DNA from: Haladaptatus sp. R4
GTDB taxonomy: Archaea > Halobacteriota > Halobacteria > Halobacteriales > Haladaptataceae
DNA length: 64,000 nt
Assembly: GCF_001625445.1 (NCBI RefSeq)
Contig: NZ_LWHG01000021.1
Span: forward strand, 558,001 to 622,000
Reading direction: 5' to 3'
Below, piece after piece: positions 16,387-24,481 of this stretch; within the stretch, counting starts at the first letter, position 1; every line of letters starts with the position of its first letter. The notes beneath the pieces are model-generated. The model saw nothing but the letters and a program-made list of their open reading frames with translations, searched no databases and was not told where the DNA came from. A program made the position numbers and the translations under genes.

Positions 16387-17163
16387 ATGCCCGAATGGGA
16401 CACGGTACGATACGACTTTTCGGACGGCGTGGCGACCGTCACGGTGGACCGACCCGACCGACTCAACGCGCTGAACGTCGAGACGCTCCACGCGCTCCAG
16501 GAAGCGATTTCGGCGGCGGAGGCCGACGGTGCCCGCGCGCTCGTCCTGACGGGGGCTGGCGAGAAGGCGTTCATCGCCGGGGCCGACATCAGCTACATGC
16601 AGGACCTCTCGGTGACGGAGGCACAGGAGTACGCGGAATTGGGCCACGAGATCGCGGATTCACTGGAATCGTTCCCCGCGCCGGTCATCGCGGGCATCAA
16701 CGGCTACACGTTCGGCGGCGGGTGCGAACTCGCGCTGGCGTGTGACCTCCGGGTGGCGAGTTCGAACGCGGTCATCGGCCAGACGGAGATCGATCTCGGC
16801 ATCATTCCGGGATGGGGCGGCACACAGCGCCTCTCGCGCTTGGTCGGCGACGAACTGGCGCGACGGCTCATCTTCTTCGGGGAACGAATCGACGCCCAAG
16901 ACGCCAACGAGATGGGGTTGGTGGGCGAGGTCGTCGCGCCCGACGAACTGGACGACCGTATCGACGAGATGGCGACCGACCTCGCGGAACGCCCGGCGTA
17001 CGCCCTCCAAGCCGCGAAGGAGGCGATGAATCAGGTGCAGGAGGGAACCCAGTCGGCCGGACTGCGCTACGAGCGTCGGCTTTGGAGTTCGCTGTTCGGC
17101 ACGCACGACCAGCGGGAAGGGATGGCCGCGTTCGTGGAGGACAGGGAGCCGGAGTTCGAATAA
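16387..17163 (+). CDS. Enoyl-CoA hydratase/isomerase family protein
   Basis: A 258-residue crotonase-fold protein. It shows the oxyanion-hole segment ALVLTGAGEKAFIAGADISYM and the family motif GINGYTFGGGCELALACDLRVAS. The catalytic Glu region TEIDLGIIPGWGGTQRLSRLVG matches hydratases (E in TEIDLG). It probably hydrates crotonyl/enoyl-CoA in fatty-acid or amino-acid degradation. The ATG at 16387 begins MPEWDTVRYDF; the long in-frame extension upstream runs through the repeat element and is rejected. Confidence 0.9.
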   Translation: MPEWDTVRYDFSDGVATVTVDRPDRLNALNVETLHALQEAISAAEADGARALVLTGAGEKAFIAGADISYMQDLSVTEAQEYAELGHEIADSLESFPAPVIAGINGYTFGGGCELALACDLRVASSNAVIGQTEIDLGIIPGWGGTQRLSRLVGDELARRLIFFGERIDAQDANEMGLVGEVVAPDELDDRIDEMATDLAERPAYALQAAKEAMNQVQEGTQSAGLRYERRLWSSLFGTHDQREGMAAFVEDREPEFE

Positions 17164-17197
17164 CGACGAATAATAATCGGACGAAAGTACTGTTTTC

Positions 17198-18445
17198 TCA
17201 GTCCTGCGGCGTGGGCTTGGCACCCGAGGACGGTTGGACCTGTTCGACCTGCGTGTAGACGAGGACGGCACCGATGGCCGCGAGCACGCCGCCGATTTCG
17301 AACGGCACCGGGAAACCGAATTTGACGAGGAATCCCGACGAGAGCGGGCCGATGGCGGTGCCGAGACCGAACGCCATCGTCAGCAAGGAGAGTTGCGTTC
17401 CGGACTGGCCCTTGCGTGCGATGTCGCCCGCCAACGCGAGCGCCGGGGCGAACACCAACGCGCCCGCGACACCTTGGGCGAGTCGCGCGATGAGCATCTG
17501 CATCGGGGTGGTCACGAAGCCCTGTACGACCGTCGCGGGGACGAGCAGGACGAGGCCGACGACGATGAACTGGCGGCGGCCGTAGCGGTCGCTCGCGTGT
17601 CCGATGGGCGTCTGCAGGGCGACCTGCGCGAGGACGAACGCCGCGAACTCGAGGCCGAACCAGAGTTCGTTCTGGTCGAGTCGTTGGTTGATGGTCGTCT
17701 CCAGCGTCGAGATGAGGGCGATGCTGATGGCCATGAATAGCGAGGCGAGCGCGAGCGTGAAGATGGGGTCGAGACCGCCGCGCGAGTTCAGAATCGAGAT
17801 GGAGAAGTCGTCGGCCGCCTCGGCGTCGGTCGATTCGGGGTCACTCACGAGGAGCGTGACGAGCAGGAAGCTGATGAGTGCCCCCGCCGAAGCGATGTAG
17901 AACGCGGCTTCGAAACCGGTGATGTCGATGCCTGCGAGGTGGTAGGGCCCTTGATGGACCAACGCACCGGCCGCAATCGGTCCCGCTCCGAACCCGAGCA
18001 GACGGAACGTGTTGAAGAGACCCATGTTCCCGCCCCGGTTCTCCTTCGACGCGAGGTCGTTGACGAGTGCGATGGTACACGGAATGGTGAACGCGACGCC
18101 GATTCCCTGCACCGCTCGGATGGCGATGAGAACCGGATAACTGCTCGCCAGCGAGTACGAGAAGTTAGTCAGCGCCAGAATCGCCAACCCGAGCAGGATG
18201 AACACCTTTCGGCGCTCGGATTTGTCCGAGAGATAGCCCGCAAACGGTTGGGTGAAACTGTTCAAGAACCCGAACAGGGAGAGGACGATACCGGTGATGG
18301 CCGTCGCGGTCAGCCCGAACGCATCGCCGGTAATCACCCCACTGGTGATGTAGAGCGGCAGGACGACGATGAGAAACGAGTTCCCGGCCGAGTCGGCCAT
18401 CCGCGCTATCGCCAGCGCGAGGACTCGTCTGTCGATATCGAACAT
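17198..18445 (-). CDS. MFS transporter
   Basis: A 415-residue major facilitator protein with 12 predicted helices. The loop 2-3 motif is GYLSDKSERRKVF and the loop 8-9 equivalent is IGHASDRYGRRQFIVVG. It is most like drug/multidrug or small-molecule exporters, but the substrate cannot be assigned. The start MFDIDRRVLALAIARMADSAG at 18445 gives the usual N-terminal length; the upstream extension is non-hydrophobic noise. It stands alone and is convergent with the enoyl-CoA hydratase gene. Confidence 0.88.
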   Translation of the reverse strand: MFDIDRRVLALAIARMADSAGNSFLIVVLPLYITSGVITGDAFGLTATAITGIVLSLFGFLNSFTQPFAGYLSDKSERRKVFILLGLAILALTNFSYSLASSYPVLIAIRAVQGIGVAFTIPCTIALVNDLASKENRGGNMGLFNTFRLLGFGAGPIAAGALVHQGPYHLAGIDITGFEAAFYIASAGALISFLLVTLLVSDPESTDAEAADDFSISILNSRGGLDPIFTLALASLFMAISIALISTLETTINQRLDQNELWFGLEFAAFVLAQVALQTPIGHASDRYGRRQFIVVGLVLLVPATVVQGFVTTPMQMLIARLAQGVAGALVFAPALALAGDIARKGQSGTQLSLLTMAFGLGTAIGPLSSGFLVKFGFPVPFEIGGVLAAIGAVLVYTQVEQVQPSSGAKPTPQD

Positions 18446-18626
18446 TCGATACGAAATATCGGCCGCACGGTGAAGACAGTTGTGATGGCGGCGGCCCTGA
18501 CATGAATTCGCCACACCGTCGTATGCAGGAATTAGATGCCTTCTACCCGCGAATTATTCCCTACCGTGAGACGACAAAACCGTGGTTCGTGATAACATCT
18601 AAGCACGACCCGGCCGTCTATGTACC

Positions 18627-18884
18627 ATGGCACAGAGAGTCAAGTATAACCGCGTCGAGACGGTGTTTCGGGAACTCTCCTATCCCATTCCGCGCGACGA
18701 TGCGGCCGTGGAACTGGAAGACACGATCCTCGTGCTCGCCGAGGGCGAGAGGAATCTCGGGGAACTCATCGCCGAAACCGATCAGTCGGAGTACGAGTCC
18801 GCTCGCGACCTCGAAGCCGAGATCAACAACGTCCTGCCGAGGGAGGCGGTCGGCGAACCGTACCAATCAGAAGGCGAGGGCTGA
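18627..18884 (+). CDS. DUF5789 family protein
   Basis: An 85-residue acidic protein starting MAQRVKYNRVETVFRELSYP. It matches the small haloarchaeal DUF5789 family: a central ELEDTILVLAEGERNLGELI helix and a C-terminal PREAVGEPYQSEG. Function unknown. It lies 60 bases ahead of the TFS gene in the same direction and could be co-transcribed, though TFS has its own TATA-like box. Confidence 0.75.
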   Translation: MAQRVKYNRVETVFRELSYPIPRDDAAVELEDTILVLAEGERNLGELIAETDQSEYESARDLEAEINNVLPREAVGEPYQSEGEG

Positions 18885-18910
18885 TTCAGTGGATGGGAAA
18901 AAGCACGCGA

Positions 18911-18919
18911 CTTAAATGG
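18911..18919 (+). promoter_or_regulatory. TATA-like box for the TFS gene
   Basis: The sequence CTTAAATGG starts 34 bases before the TFS ATG. The spacing matches other leaderless or short-leader promoters in the window (4494, 19444, 29026, 35452). Confidence 0.4.
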
Positions 18920-18944
18920 CCGCGTTTGTTAGTCCGGGACAACA

Positions 18945-19256
18945 ATGGAGTTCTGTGACGAGTGCGGTTCCATGATGAAAGCGAACGACGGGTTCTGGGT
19001 CTGCGGGAGCTGTGGTCACGAAACGCCGCGCGGCGACTCATCGGAGTACGTCATCACCGAGGACCAGGAAGCCAGCGAGATCATCGAGAGTGGCGGCGGC
19101 AGCAACGGCCTGCCCAAGACCAGCGCACGGTGTCCTAGCTGTGACAACGACGAGGCCTACTGGTACCTCCAACAGATTCGCTCGGCCGACGAGAGCGAAA
19201 CCCGATTCTTCGTCTGTACCGAATGTGAACACAAGTGGCGCGAAGACGACCACTAA
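18945..19256 (+). CDS. tfs: Transcription factor S (TFIIS-like RNA polymerase cleavage factor)
   Basis: A 103-residue protein with two zinc ribbons. The N-terminal one is CDEC..CGSC. The C-terminal one is CPSC...CTEC, with the acidic loop RSADESETRFF corresponding to the catalytic Asp-Glu hairpin of TFIIS/TFS. It rescues stalled archaeal RNA polymerase by stimulating transcript cleavage. The length is normal for the family and all eight cysteine ligands are present. Confidence 0.95.
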   Translation: MEFCDECGSMMKANDGFWVCGSCGHETPRGDSSEYVITEDQEASEIIESGGGSNGLPKTSARCPSCDNDEAYWYLQQIRSADESETRFFVCTECEHKWREDDH

Positions 19257-19443
19257 CGGCGCGATTTTCCGGGAGTCGGTTCTCCCACACGGTTTCGACT
19301 GCGATAGAGAGGCTTCTGAGAAGGAGAGTACGAGTTCGATCCGTTCGGCATAAACGCCCGGCGGCGTTTCGGACCGTCGTCACAGCATCCGCACTCCCAC
19401 GAACTCCGACTCATCACCGCCGCCGTCGAGGCCGTCCGTCAAT

Positions 19444-19450
19444 CCTTAAG
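19444..19450 (+). promoter_or_regulatory. TATA-like box for the methylmalonyl-CoA mutase gene
   Basis: CCTTAAG lies 32 bases ahead of the mutase ATG, at the same distance as the boxes before tfs, proS and lrp. Confidence 0.35.
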
Positions 19451-19475
19451 GCGAATCCCCACAACAGTTCAGGCA

Positions 19476-21158
19476 ATGTTTGACGCGGACGACCTCGACA
19501 AAATCCGCCGGGGGAAAGACGAGTGGGAAGAAGAAACCCTCGACCCGACGCTGGAGCGCTTCGGCGAGCGAAAGGAGGAGTTCACGACCGACACGGACGG
19601 GCAGACGGTAGAACGCCTCTACACGCCGAACGACGTCGCCGACACGGAGTACGACGAGGACATCGGCTATCCGGGTGAAGACCCGTACACGCGCGGGGTC
19701 TACCCGACGATGTACCGGGGGCGGTTGTGGACGATGCGCCAGTACGCCGGGTTCGGAACGGCGGAGGAGACCAACGAGCGCTATCACTACCTCATCGACA
19801 ACGGCCAGACGGGGCTGTCGGTGGCGTTCGACCTGCCGACCCAGATGGGGTACACGTCGGACGACGAGATGTCGGCCGGGGAAGTCGGGAAGTCGGGCGT
19901 CGCCATCGACTCGCTGGCGGACATGGAGACGCTGTTCGACGGGATTCCGCTGGACGAGGTGAGCACGTCGATGACCATCAACGCGCCCGCGTCGGTGCTG
20001 CTGGCGATGTACATCGCGGTCGGCGACGAACAAGGCGTTCCGCGGGAGGAACTCAGGGGAACGATTCAGAACGACCTGCTCAAGGAGTACATCGCGCGGA
20101 ACACGTACATCTACCCGCCCGAACCGTCGATGCGCATCATCACGGACATCTTCGAGTTCTGTGCCGAGGAGGTGCCGAAGTTCAACACCATCTCGATTTC
20201 GGGCTACCACGTCCGCGAGGCGGGCGCGACGGCGGCACAGGAACTGGCATTCACGCTCGGCGACGGTATCGAGTACGTCGAGGCGGCACTCGACGCCGGG
20301 TTGGACGTGGACGACTTCGCGCCACAGCTTTCGTTCTTCTTCAACGCGCACAACGACATTCTGGAGGAAGTGTCGAAGTTCCGCGCCGCGCGGCGCATGT
20401 GGGCGAAAATCATGGAGGAGCGTTTCGGCGCGGAGTCCGAGAAATCCAAACAATTGAAATTCCACACCCAGACGGCGGGGTCGACGCTGGCCGCCCAGCA
20501 GATCGAGAACAACGTCGTCCGTGTGGCGTACCAGGCGCTCGCGGCGGTGCTTGGCGGCACGCAGAGCCTGCACACGAACGGGAAGGACGAGGCGCTGGCG
20601 CTCCCGACCGAAGAGAGCGTGCGAACCGCGCTCCGCACCCAGCAGATTCTGGCCCACGAGAGCGGCGTGGCGGACACCATCGACCCGCTGGCCGGGAGTT
20701 ACTACGTCGAGGCGCTCACGGACGACTTGGAAGAAGAGGCGTTCGACCTGCTCGACACCATCGACGAGAAGGGCGGCATGCGCTCGGCCATCGAGAGCCA
20801 GTGGGTCCAGCGGCAGATTCAGGACGTGGCCTACGACCGCCAGCAGGAGATCGAGGCGGGCGAGCGAACCATCGTCGGCGTCAACGAATTCGAGGTGGAC
20901 GAGGAGGCCGAGATAGACGTTCAGGAGGTGACCGCCGAAGACGAACGCCGTCAGATCGAGAACCTGAGCGAGGTTCGGGACGAACGGGACGACGAGGCGG
21001 TCGAGGAAACGCTCGCCGCGCTCCGCGACGCGGCGGAGGGTGACGACAACCTCCTCCCGTACATCGTGGACGCGGTGAAGGCCTACGCCACCGTCGGCGA
21101 GATCTGTAACGTGCTCCGGGACGTGTTCGGCGAGTACCGGCCGGGCACGGCGATTTAA
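19476..21158 (+). CDS. mcmA: Methylmalonyl-CoA mutase, large (catalytic) subunit
   Basis: A 560-residue TIM-barrel catalytic subunit. It shows [23 protein letters not shown] (substrate-binding Tyr/Arg), [19 protein letters not shown] and [20 protein letters not shown]. The B12-binding domain is absent, as expected for the two-gene archaeal form, and that small subunit is not in this window. It converts (R)-methylmalonyl-CoA to succinyl-CoA using adenosylcobalamin, in propionyl-CoA catabolism or the methylaspartate/3-hydroxypropionate routes. The epimerase gene follows 1.8 kb downstream, separated by two unrelated minus-strand genes. Confidence 0.93.
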   Translation: MFDADDLDKIRRGKDEWEEETLDPTLERFGERKEEFTTDTDGQTVERLYTPNDVADTEYDEDIGYPGEDPYTRGVYPTMYRGRLWTMRQYAGFGTAEETNERYHYLIDNGQTGLSVAFDLPTQMGYTSDDEMSAGEVGKSGVAIDSLADMETLFDGIPLDEVSTSMTINAPASVLLAMYIAVGDEQGVPREELRGTIQNDLLKEYIARNTYIYPPEPSMRIITDIFEFCAEEVPKFNTISISGYHVREAGATAAQELAFTLGDGIEYVEAALDAGLDVDDFAPQLSFFFNAHNDILEEVSKFRAARRMWAKIMEERFGAESEKSKQLKFHTQTAGSTLAAQQIENNVVRVAYQALAAVLGGTQSLHTNGKDEALALPTEESVRTALRTQQILAHESGVADTIDPLAGSYYVEALTDDLEEEAFDLLDTIDEKGGMRSAIESQWVQRQIQDVAYDRQQEIEAGERTIVGVNEFEVDEEAEIDVQEVTAEDERRQIENLSEVRDERDDEAVEETLAALRDAAEGDDNLLPYIVDAVKAYATVGEICNVLRDVFGEYRPGTAI

Positions 21159-21212
21159 TCGGGCGAGTCGAACCCCCTCGACCCGTTCGAAAAGTGCTTG
21201 CTGAGTACCTCC

Positions 21213-21542
21213 TCAGTCGAGGTCGTCGGGCGAGAACGAGGAGGTGATGATCAAATCGGTGTACTCGCAGGTCTCGTGGCGAACCCGCTTGAGTTCCCGA
21301 TAGGTATCGTCGTTGTACCACTCCTCGGCGGCTTCGACGGACGGGAATTCGAGGACGACGGTCAAGGAGTGGTCCCAGTCGCCTTCTATCACGTCGATGT
21401 CGGTCGATCCGACGAGTACCTCGCCATCGTGGTCCGCAACCGTCTCCCCGGCAGCGGGGAGGTACTCGTCCATGAAGCGGTCCACGTCGGTTATTCCGTC
21501 GACGGCGATAACGTATCCCTTTCGTTGCGTATCGTGAGACAT
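21213..21542 (-). CDS. DUF1330-like dimeric alpha/beta-barrel protein
   Basis: A 109-residue protein with the DUF1330 pattern: KGYVIAVDGITDVDRFMDEYLPAA, then LTVVLEFPSVEAAEEWYNDDTYRELKRVR. This is a ferredoxin-like dimeric barrel related to EthD/YciI domains. Its activity is unknown. The start MSHDTQRKGY at 21542 is chosen; the 22 preceding residues in frame are non-conserved. It is convergent with the mutase gene. Confidence 0.8.
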   Translation of the reverse strand: MSHDTQRKGYVIAVDGITDVDRFMDEYLPAAGETVADHDGEVLVGSTDIDVIEGDWDHSLTVVLEFPSVEAAEEWYNDDTYRELKRVRHETCEYTDLIITSSFSPDDLD

Positions 21543-21675
21543 CCTTTTTTCCCCACCGTCGGCCGATACCGAACTCCTCGGTCCGACGGACGCATACCAT
21601 GACAACAACTGTCACGATGAACGTATGGGGTACGGTCGGCCTGATTCGAGGAGAATGGGGAACGTGGTTCGCCGC

Positions 21676-22791
21676 TCAGACGTACTCCAACAACGCGTCG
21701 ATGTCGTCCTCGGTATTGAAGACGTGTACCGAGGCGCGAACGGAGTTCTCCGGATACGGAAGCGGGCGAATACGAACGTCCTCGTCGGCGAGGCGTTCGA
21801 CGAACAGTTCGGGGTCGTCCACCTCGAACGTCACCAACCCGGATTCGTACTCGCGTGGGCTGAGCAACCGAACGCCGTCGGCGGCGACGAGTCCGTCCTT
21901 GAGTCGGGCGGTCAGTTCACGGATTCGACCCTCGATGGTTTCGTAGCCCAGTTCCTCGATGACCGAGATCGCTTCACCCAGTCCGGCGTACGGAGCGGGC
22001 GAGACGGTACCGACTTCGAGTCGGCGCGCACCGGGTCCGTAGGAGAACGCATCCGCGTCGGGGTCTTCGACGCTTCGGTAGCCGATGTGTGCGGGTTCGA
22101 GGCCGGTTTCCGCCCCGTCCCGGACGAAGCAGAATCCCGCGCCGAACGGACCCAGCAACCATTTGTGCCCCGCTCCGGCGACGAAGTCAGCGCCCCATTC
22201 GGTCACGTCGGTCGCCATCTGCCCCGGACACTGCACCGCATCCACGAGGACGAGCGCCCCCGCGTCGTGCGCGATGGACGTGAGTTCCTCGACCGGGAGC
22301 ATCGTCCCGTGCGTCCACGTCAATGCACTGAAACAGAGGAGTTTCGCGCCCGCGACCGCGTCCTTGATGGCGTCGGTATCGAGTCGCCCGTTCTCGCTCG
22401 CGAGGGTTCGAGTCTCGACGCCGTGCCCTTCCAACCGCTTCCACGGGAGGATTCCCGCCGAGTGTTCGAGGTCGGTCCGAACGACCGTATCTCCCTCTTC
22501 CCAGTCGAGTGCGGCCGCGATCCGGTTGATGCCATCGGTCGTGCTCTGCGTGAGCGCTATCTCGTCCGCCGACGCGCCGAGGTGGTCGGCGACGGTTTCC
22601 CGCGTTCGGTCGAGTACGTCGAACGCCATCGGGTACATCCCCTCCGCGGCCGAGGCCTCGTACTCGTGGCGTTCCAGACAGGATTCGGCTGCTTCGACGA
22701 CGCGAGTTGGACTGGGACCGCTCGCGCCCGTGTTCATGTACGTCGTGCGGTTCAATACTGGAATCTCCGAACGAAGCTCCGTCGGCGTCAT
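21676..22791 (-). CDS. Class V aminotransferase (PLP-dependent, cysteine-desulfurase-like fold)
   Basis: A 371-residue PLP enzyme. It shows YMNTGASGPSPTRVVEA, a Thr-rich TQSTTDGINRIAAAL loop, the AHDAGALVLVDAVQCPGQM cofactor Asp segment and the Schiff-base lysine in AGAGHKWLLGPFGAGF. It resembles the IscS/isopenicillin-N-epimerase branch, but no obvious desulfurase Cys loop is seen, so an aminotransferase, epimerase or lyase on an unknown substrate is more likely. The start MTPTELRSEIPVLNRTTYMN at 22791 fits the family. Confidence 0.87.
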   Translation of the reverse strand: MTPTELRSEIPVLNRTTYMNTGASGPSPTRVVEAAESCLERHEYEASAAEGMYPMAFDVLDRTRETVADHLGASADEIALTQSTTDGINRIAAALDWEEGDTVVRTDLEHSAGILPWKRLEGHGVETRTLASENGRLDTDAIKDAVAGAKLLCFSALTWTHGTMLPVEELTSIAHDAGALVLVDAVQCPGQMATDVTEWGADFVAGAGHKWLLGPFGAGFCFVRDGAETGLEPAHIGYRSVEDPDADAFSYGPGARRLEVGTVSPAPYAGLGEAISVIEELGYETIEGRIRELTARLKDGLVAADGVRLLSPREYESGLVTFEVDDPELFVERLADEDVRIRPLPYPENSVRASVHVFNTEDDIDALLEYV

Positions 22792-22863
22792 GGACCGATT
22801 CACGAAGCGAGGCGTGATAGTGGCTTTGTTGGCGGAAATCACGCCGAGCGGGTTCCCGGAACC

Positions 22864-22929
22864 GGCTATCGAACGGCGCTCGGACGGCCATCGAACGGTG
22901 CTCGGGCGGCCATCGGACGGCGCTCGAAC
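22864..22929. repeat. 22-bp tandem repeat, three units, in a divergent promoter region
   Basis: Three consecutive 22-base units (22864, 22886, 22908) share the pattern GGCCATCGAACGGCGCTCGG with 3-4 differences each. A partial fourth unit starts at 22930. They sit between the divergent class V aminotransferase and methylmalonyl-CoA epimerase genes. They could be regulator sites spaced by two helical turns or simple slippage; nothing further supports either. Confidence 0.7.
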
Positions 22930-22973
22930 GGCGATTTCATCGAAGTTATCCGCTCCCGGAATGAGAATAGGAT

Positions 22974-23357
22974 ATGCAAATCGACCATATCGGTATCGCA
23001 ACCGACGACGCCGCGGAACTCGCCGAGACCTACGAGGCGCTGTTCGACGCCCCGGTCGTCCACGAGGAGGAGTTCGACGGGATGTCCGTCGTCTTCCTCG
23101 ACTTCGACGGGAGTTACTTCGAACTGCTCGAACCGCTCGAAGACGGCACGATTGCGCGGTACCTCGAACGGAACGGACCCGGAATTCACCACGTCGCGCT
23201 CGAAACCGACGACATCGAGGGCGCGCTCGAAACGGCCCGCGACCACGGCGTTTCCCTCATCGACGAGGAACCGCGACTCGGCGCGTGGGGTCACGACGTG
23301 GCGTTCCTCCACCCGAAATCGACGGGCTGCGTGCTGGTGGAGTACGTCGAACACTAA
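22974..23357 (+). CDS. mce: Methylmalonyl-CoA epimerase
   Basis: A 127-residue vicinal-oxygen-chelate protein made of two beta-alpha-beta-beta-beta modules. Metal ligands are visible as H5 in QIDHIGIAT, His in GPGIHHVALET and Glu in CVLVEYVEH; the glutamate in GSYFELLEP is also conserved. It interconverts (S)- and (R)-methylmalonyl-CoA ahead of the mutase. Two minus-strand genes separate it from mcmA, so the two are probably not in one transcript. Confidence 0.9.
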   Translation: MQIDHIGIATDDAAELAETYEALFDAPVVHEEEFDGMSVVFLDFDGSYFELLEPLEDGTIARYLERNGPGIHHVALETDDIEGALETARDHGVSLIDEEPRLGAWGHDVAFLHPKSTGCVLVEYVEH

Positions 23358-23522
23358 GACAACTCGTCAGAACCAGTCGGCGGCGCGCAGTCCGTGGGGG
23401 CAAATCCCCGAGTACAGATCCGACAGAATATCCACTCGATGAGGACGGTACCCGACATAACGAACCGAGCGGTGTCATCGGCAGCCTTTTCTCTCGATTT
23501 TCCGAAATGAAACTCGTTGACC

Positions 23523-24383
23523 ATGTCGATTTACCGTTCACGGGCGGGGCGACAGGTTCTCGAACAGGCATACTGGGACGCCGTCGAACACCTAGAAGTC
23601 GAAGTGGAAGAACGAGTGGTCGAGACGCGTCACGGTTCGACCCACGTTCTCGTCGCCGGACCGGCGGACGGAAAACCCGTCGTCGTTTTCCACGGTGGAA
23701 ACGCGACCAACCCGATGTCGCTCGCCTGGTACACCGATTTGGCGGACGAGTATCGACTGATCGCACCGGATATCATCGGACAACCGGGAAAGAGCGCCGA
23801 GACGAGAGTCGACCCACAGGGGGACGACTACGGGGAGTGGGTCGTCGACCTCTTGGACGCCTTCGAACTCCGGTCGGCCCCGATGATGGGAACGTCGTAT
23901 GGTGGCGGCGTCCTGCTGCGGGCGGCGGCGTTCGCACCGGAGCGAATCGAACGCGCCGCCCTGGTCGTTCCGGCCGGATTCGGAACGGGGTCGGTCGTGT
24001 CGCTGCTGCGCGTCAGTCTCCCGGCCGTGCTCTATCACGTGTTCCCGAACGAGTGGCTGTTGGAGCGAACGCTCGGCGAATTGTGCAGCGAGAAGCCGAA
24101 TCGAGTGGTTCGGACCACCATCGCCGCTTCGCTACGGCATCTGAAACTCGAAAACGAGTTTCCCGAGGTGGATGCATCGGAACTCGACGCTTTCGATGCG
24201 CCGGTCGCACTGTTCGTCGCCGAGGACGACGTGTTCTTTCCGGCGGCGACGACGATACCCCGTGCCCGTGAACTGATTCCCAACCTCGTGCACACCGAAA
24301 CGCTGCCGGGAGAGAGCCACATGCTGTCGTCGACCGCTCAGCGTCGAGTTACCGACACCATCCGCGAGTTCTTCGACGGCTGA
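23523..24383 (+). CDS. Alpha/beta hydrolase
   Basis: A 286-residue alpha/beta-hydrolase-fold protein. It shows the oxyanion strand VVVFHGGNATN, the nucleophile elbow GTSYGGG, an acid in VALFVAEDDVFFPA and the catalytic His in PGESHML. The catalytic triad is complete. The substrate is unknown; esterase or C-C hydrolase activities are typical. A TTG at 23517 gives a two-residue longer form, but the ATG at 23523 is preferred. It stands alone between two intergenic gaps. Confidence 0.87.
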   Translation: MSIYRSRAGRQVLEQAYWDAVEHLEVEVEERVVETRHGSTHVLVAGPADGKPVVVFHGGNATNPMSLAWYTDLADEYRLIAPDIIGQPGKSAETRVDPQGDDYGEWVVDLLDAFELRSAPMMGTSYGGGVLLRAAAFAPERIERAALVVPAGFGTGSVVSLLRVSLPAVLYHVFPNEWLLERTLGELCSEKPNRVVRTTIAASLRHLKLENEFPEVDASELDAFDAPVALFVAEDDVFFPAATTIPRARELIPNLVHTETLPGESHMLSSTAQRRVTDTIREFFDG

Positions 24384-24481
24384 CTGCGCGTATCGATGGC
24401 TCTCCGGACACGACGACGAAACGGTAACGAATACGAGTGGGTTTTCGAGGGCTAGAAACCTTCCGAAGCGAATCCCGACGA

